64,000 nt of DNA from Dendrophyllia cribrosa (lineage: Eukaryota; Cnidaria; Anthozoa; Scleractinia; Dendrophylliidae), in the NCBI GenBank assembly GCA_024195265.1, contig JAJLRJ010000005.1, positions 45,833,587-45,897,586 on the forward strand, given 5' to 3'. Positions 25,125 through 37,000 of this stretch are shown here, one piece after another (position 1 is the first letter of the stretch; each line of letters begins with the position of its first letter). A program made the position numbers and the translations under genes. The notes under the pieces are model-generated. The model was not told the origin of the DNA. It did not search any database and saw only the letters and a list, made by a program, of their open reading frames with translations.

Positions 25125-25979
25125 ATGGCGGAAAGCGTGGGGGAAAGTCTATCGGAGTCGTCGGATGATAGTTCGGCAAGTTACGTTTTTTCTAGCGACT
25201 CAGTAACATCTTCTGATAGCAGCGAGGAAGGAGAATCAAATGAGTAAAATCCTTCGGCTTCTTCAAGCCAAGGAAAGCGAAAACCCAAACGGAGCGGCTC
25301 TTCGGCAGCGAAATCCACGCGGACTCGAACAAAGAAAGGTAAAGATGCAACGTTTAACGATGAAGAAATGTAAGCGTTGGTCTCTTGGATTTTTAGTTCG
25401 GAAGAATCCAATAAAGTAGAGACCGAAGTAAGGGAAACCCTTAAGGACGATCCACGAATAAAATTGAAGCCTGAGCGCATAAAGGTTGTAGAACATATCT
25501 TAGACGTCGCTCAGAAGCAGTTGTTTGAACTGTTGATCGCTGGATTTTGCCGGAAATTTTCAACTTTAGCTAAAGAAGCTTTCGACGGCAAAGACAAGTA
25601 CAAAAAAGCGGCCTTCTCAGTGTCGTGGATGAAATTCTTGGCTAATTTTCATCCCGGAAAACGTACAAAGGAGCGAATGATTTCAGAAAGATTATTGGCG
25701 AATTACACAAGCTCTCGAGATGATGTTCATTGTGTAGTGAGTGTTATTCACGAGTTGGTCTATACGATCATACATGAACATGTACGCCTGAGAAAGACGG
25801 AAAGCGAAACGGCTGGTGAAGGTATCAATCGAGGAAGATGTCAACTATCAAAAGAATTGGACGATACTTTGTATCGGTATTGTGGGGCGGCTCTGTAGCG
25901 TATGATTAAACTGCGGAAGAAGACTCTTGCCGGAAAAAAAACTGTTCAAATAAGAACCATCGCCCTAAAGTAAACCCCT
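25125..25979 (+). pseudogene. Decayed gene of unknown, probably repeat-borne, family
   Basis: One frame runs from ATG at 25125 to about 25970 with in-frame stops near 25244, 25371 and 25896. The N-terminus is serine/acidic-rich (MAESVGESLSESSDDSS), followed by a lysine/arginine-rich linker (GKRKPKRSG) and a helical region without a known motif that ends DDTLYRYCGAAL. The stop near 25896 falls in the middle of this conserved-looking block. I remember DDTLYRYGGAAL-like tails from multi-copy cnidarian predicted proteins, but cannot name a function. A GTAAGC at 25371 could instead be a splice donor removing that stop. Confidence 0.45.
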
Positions 25980-26469
25980 CCTGCAAACTCTTAGTAGCCA
26001 TCTTTTCCACTCTTCCAGGTTAACTGGTGAGAAAACCATATTTTACTTCCTTAAATGTTTATTGATCAAATTACACTTGTCCAATAAATGCCCTGATTAA
26101 GGGCCCTTCTTTTTTGCAATTCATTTTCCTTCGAGGAAATCCAATAGAGTCCTTCCAAGATGTAATTAATAATGTGTCATGATGATATTATACTTGTACA
26201 TATATATACTAATACTAATCTGTTGAGTGCAAAATTTCCTTGAATTTAATGAATGAATACTTGTTTTAAATTGCGCAGCAAGACTTTCCTTATTTACAAT
26301 AGAAAACAGAAACTCAAATTGCAATTTATATACTCAGATATTATTTCAATAATGAGTGCGAATGTAAGAAGAGAGGCCAATGTTCGTATCAACAACATTC
26401 AGCCCACATTTGTAGTAGTGCACATCGACAAAATGTCTCATCCACACTCATACACTTTATTAATTGAAC

Positions 26470-26760
26470 CTAGGCACTTAAATAATGCACCCAAGTAAAG
26501 GTGCCAATGTTAAGCACTAAATTTTGATCCAACAGCAGTCTTGAGTAAGCAGTAATAAGATTGCTTGGACAATCAGCCATAAATATAACAGCACCACTGT
26601 TGTTGTGGACATGGCTATCAATTAAGGCACAAAGGCCATTTGCTTGAACTAAAATTCCCACTGACTTGTCATTTGCAATTAAGACTCCATAGGATGGTTG
26701 CAGAAAGGCCAAAATTACGCTTACTGATTGGACATTGCACTCAGTGCCTGCAGCCTGGAC
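26470..26760 (-). pseudogene. Repeat-derived protein fragment with DSH motif
   Basis: The - strand frame reads LAFLQPSYGVLIANDK, SVGILVQANGLCALIDSHVHNNSGAVIFMAD. The hydrophobic-LIDSH pattern resembles the C-terminal part of OTU-like or similar cysteine-peptidase-related proteins carried by multi-copy elements. No start or active-site cysteine is visible. The assignment is weak. Confidence 0.3.
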
Positions 26761-26922
26761 TATGTGTTCTAAATCTTAAGTAAATAGCTGTGTCACCAAA
26801 AAGATCATCATTAACAATTTTTGGTGCATTTTCCGCCCATTTTAAACGACTTACATTCAACATTTTCCGAGGGGTATGCCCCCAGACCCCTCTACATGGC
26901 TCACGCTGACGCGTTCGCTTTA

Positions 26923-26925
<3 letters not shown>

Positions 26926-26956
<31 letters not shown>
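26926..26956. repeat. Poly-C run of about 31 bases
   Basis: C homopolymer followed by ACCCCCCC. The proline-rich open frame over it (26821-27048) is not a gene. Confidence 0.95.
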
Positions 26957-27189
26957 ACCCCCCCTCCACTTTAAAATATTTAGCGAAACGCGATGTTATC
27001 CAAGCTTCTCGCATGTGGATAAACGTCCATAAACCATTCTTTGATTGAGCAATGAAGTGTCATACATTCGTGATTACTGTAATAATGATTATTTTTAGTA
27101 CAAGTACAATGTACCACTAATATTACCTCCAGGATCGTGAGTACTGTAATACAGTCGGTCTTTCATTGATTTAGTTGTGAAGGAAAAAA

Positions 27190-27329
27190 GACATTTAAGA
27201 ATAAAAATCAGCGAAAAAAGTTTAACACGACGTTTCGATGTCGCCATGACATCATTGTCAAGTGAGAAAATAAAAATTCATCCAAACGTTGTGTTAAACT
27301 TTTTTCGCTGATTTTTATTCTTAAATGTC
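27190..27329. mobile_element. Palindromic repeat with ACGTTTCGATGTC core
   Basis: GACATTTAAGAATAAAAATC and its exact complement form the ends. The core is related to the 5116-5308 hairpin. Confidence 0.8.
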
Positions 27330-27453
27330 TATCCAAATTTAAAGTGATTCGAATAGGAAAAAAGGAGGGGATGGGGCTTATTAGAGAAAGGCGGGGGGCT
27401 TATTTGGGAGGGCTGAATAGAGGATTTGCAGTACTTATATATTATGTTAATAC

Positions 27454-27973
27454 CATTCTCCCTGGTGGAATCATCAATGGCAATACAAATGGTAACCAAG
27501 CTGTCATTTGTATGTGGGAAAAATGCCCAGTCCTGATGCCATGTGATAAGTGAACTTCTGCTTTGTGGTGGCTTCATGTTACGTTTCTCCTGGTTAATGT
27601 AACGGATTGATGGTCCAATCTTAAATAGAAAAAGACCACTTTATTCAAGGCAGACAAAGTTGACTTTTTGTGAAATGTGAAACTCATTCCACTAAGATAG
27701 ATGACTTCACACTCGAGTGTTCCTGATCATGGATATAATAGGCAACTTGGTTGAAAACTTAAAAGTTTGTATGGAAATAAAATGCGATGAAAAATGTTCA
27801 TGAATGAACTTACCAGATCAGACACAATTTGTACAAGTTTGGGATGGCACATTGCGTCATGGAATAGTTTGCTGTGATTTGATATGCAGCGGAGCCTCAA
27901 CAGAACAGGTTTATCTGGAATGTGAAGAGGATCCACAACAAATAAGTTATCCGTTTGTTTAACTGTGCGAGAC
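27454..27973 (-). CDS. Phytanoyl-CoA dioxygenase (PhyH) family gene, two exons
   Basis: Upstream exon 27973-27814 has a TTTTATAG acceptor and a GTAAGT donor; it reads VDPLHIPDKPVLLRLRCISN and so on. The downstream exon 27619-27454 (TATTTAAG acceptor, GTATTA donor) contains WHQDWAFFPHTNDSL, the H-x-D iron-binding motif of Fe(II)/2-oxoglutarate dioxygenases of the PhyH family, and continues ICIAIDDSTRENG. The exons join in phase. Such enzymes hydroxylate diverse substrates; the substrate here cannot be told. The next exon, with the distal histidine and the 2-oxoglutarate-binding arginine, was not found before 26760, where repeats lie, so the gene may have a long intron or be truncated. Confidence 0.72.
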
Positions 27974-28059
27974 CTATAAAAGAAAACATTAGATAATATG
28001 TACTTTATTTCTTTGGTTTGAAAATTTCCAAACCAGTGTAAATTTTTTTTGACTTTCAA

Positions 28060-28620
28060 GCCAAATTCGCAATCAAGACCACTTTTGTAGAATATTACGG
28101 CATTACATCGTCACTACTAGGTATTCGCCAAGGGATTGCTCCACAACCGCCTGACCATCATAAAAACAACAAGAGGCTGCAAGCAGCCTATACTCATGCG
28201 CATGCGTAAGAAAGTTTTATGATATATTTAAAACATGATAAGACGATGTCCGACATGGAGAAGAGTTACTCCTTTCATTCAGTTATCGTTCCTGCAAACC
28301 ACGTTGTTTACTATTGAATGTTTTGTAAATGAAGGTTGTACCACAATGAAGCCAGTGATTCTTCTAAGTCTTATATATACCAAACGTGAACATAAGAAAT
28401 GTAAGTAGGGTTGTAGGAGATGCTGTCGTGACACTTCAGTAACGCTGTTTTACCGGAAGCGGGAGTAGCCGGAAGTCGCTAAACAGGAAGTCTATGAACC
28501 GTAAGTGCACAATTTAAAATATGCGTGCATAAATTTGCATGCAAAATCGTGACACAAAAAAAAAGAATAAAAATAATAAGAAAAATAAGAAAAACTGAGC
28601 CCATTTTATAACTCATGCCG
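28060..28620. other. Gene-free stretch with repeat copy
   Basis: 28530-28632 repeats the ATAAATTTGCATGC/GTGACAC/A-rich/CATGAGTAAT sequence of 11372-11470. Nothing else is recognisable. Confidence 0.5.
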
Positions 28621-28625
28621 CTACG

Positions 28626-29605
28626 CGCATGAGTAATAACATTGACTGGAGCGTCAAAGTTTTAAATTGTAAAAATCTTAGCAGCGCTGTCTATAAGGCT
28701 CTGATATCCAAAAAAGTGACTGCTCCTGAAAAAAGCCAAACAAAGTGGGAAGTAGACTGTGAAATCGAAAAGCTAGAAACCACTGAATGGCAGCAAATAT
28801 TTTTGAAACCTTTTATTTGTACTCAAAGCTGCAAACTTAGGAACTTTCAATTCAAGTTTATTCACCGTAGAATTGCCACTAATACGTTTTTGAGTTAGAT
28901 TGGAATAAAGGATAATGAAATGTGCTCTTTCTGTCAAAAAATCCGGAAACACTGTTACATCTTTTTTGGGATTGCCCTACAGTGCAATCTTTTTGGAAAG
29001 CCTTGGAAAACTGGCTAATCACTCATAGTCGACTTTCCGACAATAATAAAATAAACAAACTGTTGGCTCTAGGCTTAAACACTGAAACCTCCGCATCATC
29101 TCTACTTGATTTATGTACTCTTCTTGCACGGTATTTTATACACGCCTGTAGAATGAAGCAAACGTTTCCACAGATTTTAGGCATGATTCAACAAATTGAA
29201 AACTATGCTTTGTTAGGAAAGCACTCTCTTACAAAAACATCATTCGAAAAAAAGTGGAATGGCTTGCTTGGTTTTATAAACGGTCTTACTTTACAGAGTT
29301 TTTCCTCATCTTCCTAGAATGTAAACATGTTTAACTACTGTGAATGTTTAATCTGAGTTGTAAGCAAGCTAAGATAGTAAGCGACTATCTCTCCCGTCCG
29401 TGCCCTTTTCCCTTTGTTTCTTTTATTGTCTTTTTTATATTTTTTCTTACAACAACTATATTTACTAATTTTAGGACAACTGATGTATTAATTTACTTAT
29501 TAATTTATTGTAATTAGTGTTAAGTATTGTACGTATTGTAAGTTATGTCATTAATCGTTTTGTAAGTAGTGTTTTTGTGTTGCAAATAAAGTAAAAAGAA
29601 AAAAT
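28626..29605 (+). mobile_element. 5'-truncated LINE (L1/Tx1-like), ORF2 C-terminus and 3' UTR
   Basis: The reading begins in the region after the reverse transcriptase. It contains a block ending FKFIHRRIATNTFLS, then, after a TAG and frame changes near 28897-28930, a zinc-binding-like motif (C-x2-C before NPETLLHLFWDCPTVQSFW, i.e. C-x2-C...H-x4-C, as in zf-RVT). It ends in a helical tail (FEKKWNGLLGFINGLTL). A 3' UTR of about 280 bp leads to AAATAAAGTAAAAAG. The reverse transcriptase core and endonuclease are missing, as expected from 5' truncation, and stops show the copy is dead. Confidence 0.75.
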
Positions 29606-30040
29606 TTTTTTGTCTGAGATTCATTATCATAATCTGAGACAAAGGAAAACAAAATCAAATTGGTTCAAAAATTTTCAAACCAAAGAAAAAATTAAACCAC
29701 TGTATACATGCTGTTTAAACCAAAAGATTACATTATCAAAGTACAAAAAATCTTCAATTCCCCCAGCTCATTACCCTGCGAGCAGTGGATTCTCCTACGC
29801 CGAGCTACGCCAGACGAGAAAGAAACCACTGCGAGAATCCGTTAGCTTTTCCATCGAGCATGCGCAGGTGGACACCCCTTGTAAGGCGAACACCCCTGTG
29901 GGGTGGACAAGTCAGTTACAGGTCACTAGAATTGCACACCCAAATGAACCATGTTTTCACTGAAGATATCCTTTAGGCCTAGGCTTGTCCTATTAACAGT
30001 TCATACTGTTTTTAGACTGTTTTCGGACAAAAATAATATC
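29606..30040. other. Left flank of the Polinton, no gene seen
   Basis: No exon continuing the WASHC4-like gene of the right flank was recognised on the - strand. A short inverted pair, AGCAGTGGATTCTC and GAGAATCC, lies near 29780-29840. Confidence 0.45.
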
Positions 30041-30046
30041 AACTGC
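30041..30046. repeat. Polinton target-site duplication, left (AACTGC)
   Basis: Identical to 61848-61853, directly abutting the element termini. Six-bp duplications are the rule for Maverick/Polinton integration. Confidence 0.93.
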
Positions 30047-30450
30047 AGTAGTACTGGTCATTGGTATCGGGCATAGCCAATCACATCACAGTATTCCCTC
30101 ATTACCATACGGAGAACAATGGAAAGGTGTGAAAATCCAAGATGGCGAACGCGAGGGTACTTACAGTACGGGGAAACGAGAGGTGTGCAGATATTACGAT
30201 AATGAGACCACCTAATTAGAAATTCAAATGTCAGAAACCATAATTCTTTGGGAGAGAGGGGACTGGAACCTAGTATGGGTAGGGAAGAAAGGGGGCTGGG
30301 ACCAATAAAAGGAACCGTAAGTGAATAGGGTGATGGATATGGGAGAGAGGGGATTGGAACACAGTATGGGTACGGAAGAGAGGGGACTAGGACCAATAAA
30401 AGGAACCGGAAGTGAATATTGCTGGAATGAGTGGAACCTGAAGTGAGGGG
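30047..30450 (+). repeat. Polinton terminal inverted repeat, left
   Basis: Pairs with 61500-61847. It is longer than the right copy because a segment of about 100 bp (ACCAATAAAAGGAACC(G)...GAATA, with GGGAGAGAGG) is duplicated near 30300-30415. It contains CAAGATGGCG (YY1-like) and AACCGGAAGTG (ETS-like). The open frame on the opposite strand here is a repeat artefact. Confidence 0.9.
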
Positions 30451-30721
30451 TTAAATAATGTCATAAGGAGAGAAGGGGGCTAGGACCCAGTAGGATATTT
30501 ATGTTAAAAGATACTTTTTACGCATGTGTAGAAATGACAACAGAATGTCCATTGTTTCATGGGTTTATTGATTTTATTATATTACAGTAAGTGAATTATT
30601 TACAAAGTGGAAAATTAACAAAGATAAAGAAATCGAACGATTCAACTACGTTTTCAAATAATTTAGTCCAAGATGGAAAATAAACAAAGATTAAAAAGCG
30701 TACTATTGACAATGATAATAA

Positions 30722-31036
30722 CTAAATAATTTCAAAACTTTGTTGAATCGTTCGATTTCTCATGTTACGTTCTTCTCCTCCTGAAGTATATACAAAAGTA
30801 AAACTAAAAACTACTAGTCGGTTGTAGCGACGTATAAATTCTCTTAAAAACGGATTTAACAATCGTTTTATTTCACGCCTTGCATGTTGAGCTTGCATGT
30901 CGCTCGTTCTTTGAATATGAATTTCTATGTTAAATTCTCTTTGGATGTGCTGATTGTTTAACGCGTGCCTGTAACACATTCGTCGAATAACAGGTCTTAT
31001 AACATTTACCAAACTGTTTACTTGTCTCCAAACACT
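30722..31036 (-). CDS. Candidate terminal exon of an unknown Polinton gene
   Basis: A long pyrimidine-rich acceptor (CTTCTTTTCATTCCAG) precedes an open stretch of 104 codons that runs to a stop. The product would be basic and helical, with VIRRMCYRHALNNQHI, EIHIQRTSDM and REFIRRYNRLVVFSF and no motif I know. A strong GTAAGT donor at 32110, just after the RING gene stop, could splice to it. The phase would not continue the RING frame, so it would then be 3' UTR or an alternatively spliced product. It may also be a separate gene with unseen 5' exons. Confidence 0.35.
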   Translation of the reverse strand, partial: SVWRQVNSLVNVIRPVIRRMCYRHALNNQHIQREFNIEIHIQRTSDMQAQHARREIKRLLNPFLREFIRRYNRLVVFSFTFVYTSGGEERNMRNRTIQQSFEII

Positions 31037-32100
31037 CTGGAATGAAAAGAAGTAGGAACTTTTTTAATAATAATCGTAACAGTTGTCGTTATTATTTTTT
31101 CATGTTATCTAATGGTAAGAATCCTTATCGAATAGCGTGTACAAGCGGATAAAATATGACCCTCATTAACCCACTCATAAACATAAACATTTGATTCTAT
31201 GAAAAAATAATTCTTTATTTACGATATGTTTGTACAATATAGAAAGTGAAAGCTAAAAAAAAATTTATTTACAATATGTTATCAAGTGAAAGCTAAAAAA
31301 TCTATTTACAATATGTTGTCAAGTGAAAGCTAAAAAGAAAAGGAAAAACTAGAAAAGCAACGTGCGATACCAAACAAATCTTAGATAAACAGAAAAATTA
31401 GCAGCAAAAAAACGAAGTAAAATGAAAATGATCTAATGAATTACGGTTAGGTATAAAAACTTCAACTAATTGATTGGCATACATAAAATCAGAAATAGAA
31501 TATGAACAAAAACTTAACTTAAAAAAATGATTGGATGGAAAAAAGTTTTTAAAATCAATTAATTGACAACACCATTTTAAGAGGGTTGCTGGATCAAACT
31601 AAAAAGAAGAACAAGAAATAAAGAGTGTCAAAATAAGGGTGAAAACGTAACTAAATTGATATAAAACCGTCATCAGAATGATAAGTAAAAGAATAATGAA
31701 TAAATGAAAAGGTGTTGTGTAAAATTTTTATAGAAAAAATAAAATTGCGGTCTTGTACGCGTCTATATTCATAAATATTAAAAAAATTAACTGTATGTAA
31801 ATTAAATAAAGATTAAAATAAATCATAATGCGAATCGGAACAATGTAAATAAAAATAAATTCTTGATGACGATGAGGCCACCCTTCTTATCACCACTGCC
31901 GCCCAAAGTAAATTGAGTGCATCAAACTAAAGTGGAATAACGAAAAGTCCTTTTAAATACAGCAAAGGTTCAATAAAATCCAGGGAAGAGGTAACGATTG
32001 AATTGAATGAACATGAATAATACGTTCAGTGAAAAACTTGGGAGTGAGAAAAAAGACGGTGAAAATAAACGCTTTCTTGTTGCGGTACAAATAAAAAAAG
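31037..32100. other. AT-rich Polinton interior, possible intron
   Basis: No gene is seen. Three tandem copies of a unit of about 40 bp containing ATTTACAATATGTT and CAAGTGAAAGCTAAAAA lie at 31216-31340. The rest is A-rich low-complexity sequence. Confidence 0.55.
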
Positions 32101-32120
32101 GTTGACTTACTGCTTCGAGC

Positions 32121-32804
32121 CTAGTCTTCTGAGAGCCTATTATCTGGCACCATCCGCCGCAAATGCTGCATGGCCTGTTCGTCACTCATTTGTCTTATCT
32201 CCAATGGCGATGGCAATGGAGATAAGACAGATGAGTTGTCATTTTCATCATCTGTTTCGTCCATCGTTTCATCATCATCTGCGAAAAAATGTGAAAGGTT
32301 AGTTTACTATCTTAAAAAAAAACAAGGTCGAGAAAGAATCAAGTTTCGTTTTTATTCATGATAATAAGGCATTTCAAAGAGATTCTTACCAAATTCTTCT
32401 TCTTCTTCGTCGTCGTTTTCGTCTTCTTCTTCTTCGTCGTCGTCGTCGTTGTCGTCTTCTTCTTCCTCCGGAACATCATCGTCTACGAAAATAATTACGG
32501 TTAGTTTACCAACTGAAAAAAAAAACAAGGTCTGGAAAAACCTTAAACACGTTTCTCTTATTCAACAATACAAACTTTTTTTTTTGAAGAGATACTTACC
32601 AAACACTCTCACTGGCTCCGCTCGGTTTTCAGTGCCGGGGAGTCGTTCCCGACACAAACCACATCTGTTTTCGCCATAAACCTCTTGCCATGTAGTTTGG
32701 CAAGTGGTATGTACTGTGTTTCCACAACATTGCAGCTCCATAGTGGCTTCTGATGCGGCTTCGTCCAGACAGAAAAAACATTTCACGTTGTAGACACAAG
32801 CCAT
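32121..32804 (-). CDS. Spliced RING-finger protein gene carried by the Polinton
   Basis: Three exons, 32804-32600, 32482-32390 and 32278-32121, all phase 1, with donors GTAAGT and GTAAGA and acceptors TTTTCGTAG and TTTTCGCAG. Introns are about 110 bp. The predicted 151-residue product starts MACVYN and has a RING-type pattern in residues 9-58: C-F-F-C, C-C-GNTVHTTC, then CGLC (C-x2-C...C-x4-H-x2-C...C-x2-C). It is followed by an almost uninterrupted Asp/Glu stretch (about residues 69-115) and a tail ending RRMVPDNRLSED. RING proteins are usually E3 ubiquitin ligases; viral versions often act on host factors, but no substrate is evident. All exons are open, unlike most neighbouring genes. It could be host-derived or an original early gene. 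Confidence 0.72.
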
Positions 32805-33189
32805 TTTTAAAACCGTTGAAAAAAGCGTCGAAAAAGCATCGAAAAAAAGCAAGTGACAAGCAGGAGTACTCAAAATTGAGAATGAAAAAAAATGGCATTT
32901 GAAACTCGCGCTTTTCCACCTTCTTTCACGTGGTGTATTGTTATAATGTTCAACCAATCAGTGTTTAGATTTCTTGTGTAATCCTATTTGTTTTTTGTTT
33001 CAGCATCCCTTAAGGTTATCATGTAAGCGTCCTGTTAATTGAGTTTGGGTCAGCATTTCTTTTGTGTATTCATCGTTAAACAAACCCTATTAGTTGGACT
33101 CACACAGGAATTCAAGCTATTGAATCATATACGATGATTCGTGTGATGATCCAATAATCCTATTTGAATCATAACAAATCATAACTATG

Positions 33190-33960
33190 CTGTTATGATG
33201 GGACATAAAATCAACTCTCAATCACAGGCACGGTGCAATGTGTACACATGTAATCATCTATGGAATCATAACCCTGATGTCATGTGTGTTCATGAGATCG
33301 TTTCTTGAATCATAACCATGATGTCATGGAGAGAATAAAAATCAACTCAAACCGTAACCCTGGTGCGATGTGTGCACATGACATCGTCTTTGGAATCATA
33401 ACTATAATGTGTTGTGTGCACATAACATCTTTTCTGGAATCATAAGCTGATGTAATGTGTACAAATAACATCATATTAATAATCACAAGCTGATGCGATG
33501 TATACAATAAACATCATCTTAAGAATCATAAGCTGATGAGATGTGTACAATAAACATCATAAAGGAATCATGAACTGGTGTGATGTATACAATACACATC
33601 ATCTTGCAAATCATAAGATGATGTGATGCATACAGTAAACATCATAATGGAAATCATGAACTGATGTGATGTGTTGAAATAACCATCAGTAAGCTGATGT
33701 GATGTGTACAAATAACATCATCTTAAGAATCATAACATGATGTAATGGGTCCAAATAACATCATCTTAGGAATCATAATGTGATGTGATGTGTACAAATA
33801 ACATCATCTTAAGAATCATAACATGATGTGATGGGTCCAAATAACATCATCTTAGGAATCATAATGCAATGTGATGTGTGCAAATAACATCATCTTAAGA
33901 ATCATAACATGATGTGATGGGTCCAAATAACATCATCTTAGGAATCATGCGAATCATGTG
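33190..33960. repeat. Left subterminal tandem array
   Basis: Units of 50-60 bp carry TGATGTGATG(T/G)GT(A/C)CAAATAACATCATCTTA(A/G)GAATCATAA, most regular at 33690-33940. The palindromic TGATG...CATCA steps recur in each unit. Confidence 0.85.
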
Positions 33961-34049
33961 AATCATGTGTGTACAAAATAACAAAAATCTCTGGTATCAT
34001 AACCATGATGCAATCAGTGCTTGAGATGATACCATCTTTACAATCATAA

Positions 34050-37000
34050 TCCGATAAGTGGTGGGATCTTTTGTGTCGCTGATTTATGTTATTTGACAAT
34101 TGCGATGAAATATTGGTATTCGATCGAGTTGTTGTAAATTAGCTTTTGCGAGGGGAGGGGGGTGGTCTCTATAGCTCCAACCCCAAACGTTTTAAAACTG
34201 TATTTTTATTGTCAAATATTTTTCTACATTAATACATATGTGTCAAAACACTGGGGGGGGACTCCCATATAAAATTGATGGGGGTGCTCGTCGGAAATTT
34301 TCAAAAAAATACCCTAAAGGTACCAGCATCTTGTTTGATAGGTGTGGCCTAAATATGTTTTTTAACCTTAGGAGGTACCAATTTTAAACAACAAAAGACA
34401 CATTCTGTCATTTTTTTTGGCCCAGTAACCTAAAAGGAACTGTGATAAATTATCTTAGATTAGATTAGGTTATCTTAGATTTCAGCACCCTAAGTAGTAC
34501 CAATCTTCAAATTTTGACTCCTAAAAGGTATGACAAACACCCCAATGATTTGAATATTGGAGTACCCCCCTCTCAGGGTCAAAACTAGTCTCCTTACTTG
34601 CCATTCTACATGTAGGAGTCATACTGTAATTAATTTTTTTATATATACACTGCTAATAACAATGTGGAGCATAATGAATAAAGCTGGGTCTACTTTCCCC
34701 CTAAACCTATGAGTCGTTTTCCTTAATCACAACAATGAAACACACATTTTTTTATTAGCCAGTGTGACTGGGCTTGTGTTCCCAATTCCTAGTAGAATAC
34801 ATGTACGTCCCCGGTAGCTCATTTCCTTTAGAACATTACCCCTTGAAGGAGGCTGTTCAGTCAGGCTAGCTAGCATACAATTATTTTAAACAAAATTTGT
34901 AGAATCCAGTGCCCGGATGTTTTATCTTGTATGAAACATGATAACACTGTCAATTTAATTTATTTAATAATTTGACAAAAGATCAAGTCGAAATGCATGC
35001 TTAAAAAACATCTTACATGTAGAATGCATTAATTTAGCCTTAGACTGGATCTATATTTTCATGTACATGTAAGTTTCAAAGGACTTAAAATAAATGTACA
35101 ATGAAACTATCACCAGTGGTGGGCCCCAAGTGAAAAAGCTAGATGAGGGTCTCTAATGAAAATGGTTCAGTAAACTGAAAAAAATATGTTCCCTTAGTTC
35201 TTACTTCTTTAGCAAATAAACTGGTACCAAGGGCCCTCACCTAGCTAGATTTGTTAGTGATTTTAGCATTTGCATCATATGATTCATTCTGCGGCCCACC
35301 ATCTGCTGCTATTATTACTAATTAGACAACAATTTTTGTTTTAAGAGAACATTTTGTTGTGTACAGTATTTCAAGTGGCTGGTGATTTATAGTGTCAAAA
35401 ATTTGTTGTAACTTGCCTGCAAGGCTGCAAATAACTAGGTGTTTGAATGGTTACATTTTACACAAACAGATATTATTAATTTTGGAAATTTCATGTTTTA
35501 ACATGAAATGATTCAACTTGACTTTATGGGGGAAAGAAAACTACAAAGTGTAGATCCAAATTTGCTGAAGGGACTTAACAGAGTGACATATGAATAATGC
35601 AAAATTCACCTTATAGACCTCTTTCATAATGGCAGCCGATTTTATTCTTTTATATGTATGTTAATCAGTGTTAGTGGCCTCGTTAGCATGAACCATTTGA
35701 TTTCCAACTAGAATATCCTGTTTCCCTGAGTAAATGGTACACACCCTTGGCTACTATTTATAGTGTTTATGGTAACAAATAAGTTGTCTTGAAAAATGGC
35801 ACAGTGTGCCAAAGCTGTGCACCATTGATTTATGGACACACTAAAATTAATGGTAGGTAATTTCTAAGCACTAGAGAAGCTTAAGTCTCTCATACATGTT
35901 AAGCTATAGTCTCAAGCAACTGTCTTACAGTGCTTCCATAACTCAATAACACACACTGAGCTGGTTTCCAATATTTTGCTAATTAGTTACACTGTAACTT
36001 GTAAAAGTAATAGTTTAATTTTATGCATAACAAGTCAATTCAGAAGCTGATGCATGTTGCTCTTGAATTGTAAAAGAACAATAACGGCAATTCAAAATGC
36101 ACTAGGCTCCAGACTTGGTAAAAATTACAAAATTACATTCTTGCTTATTTACTTACTTCCCATAAAAAAGTGCGGAAAAGTGAGTGTAACTGTATTAAGC
36201 AATCACCCTTATCAAGTGGACAGAACTTAGGCAACATCCAAAAATTTTGTTCTAAATTACATTGACTGTAAAGAATATCTCTAATAAGCAGATACCCTAT
36301 AGTATTTAAGTAGCGAGGGTGTTCACTCAATACAAATGTATGTGTTTGTCCATACTGAGTAAAGAAATACCAGTGAGATTAAATCCATGTCTTGATCAGC
36401 ACGTGCAAGCCTGTAATGAACTGTGATGTCAAGATCTGTTAAAATCAGAATGGATTTTACATTATTAAGAAGTTAGGTCAGGGTGTCAAGCAGGGTGAAA
36501 GGTCAAGTAAACAGAAACATTTTGAAAAAAATTGGGTAAAATCTTCCAAAAATAGGAGTCCAAAAGAAGTTCTATAATGCAGGTGGCCAGTTGGCGCACT
36601 GCTGATCACCCCAGTATCAGGATTAGTGATCATACCTATACTAAATAAACCAAAATTTAAACAATAGATCCAACATGGTAGCCATTATGACACTTTAAAA
36701 TTCAATCAAATTATTTACGAGATTAAAATAAATGAAATTTCAAATTATAGTAATACATTTGATTACATGTTAACATTTAGCAGATAACGCTATACACAAT
36801 ACTATATTCAAAGCAACAATTCACCTTCAAAAGGATTAAAGATAAAATGAGTTTTAAAGCCATTTTGTTTTGTTTGGATGGTCAACCTCATTCCATGAGT
36901 CTCTCTTCTTCCCGCCTCTGGAGTGAGAGGGAGACCCTGGTCTGGTCTGGTCACGTGTCTCCCAAACTTGTCTGGGAGATTACAAATAAACAACTTGAGG

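Noticed and set aside
30058..30396. 112-aa frame on the - strand at the Polinton end
   Set aside because: It lies wholly in the terminal inverted repeat and is not conserved in the right copy.
33190..33960. CRISPR-like array
   Set aside because: Repeats are imperfect, AT-rich and mirrored at the other end of a transposon; no spacers, and the genome is animal.
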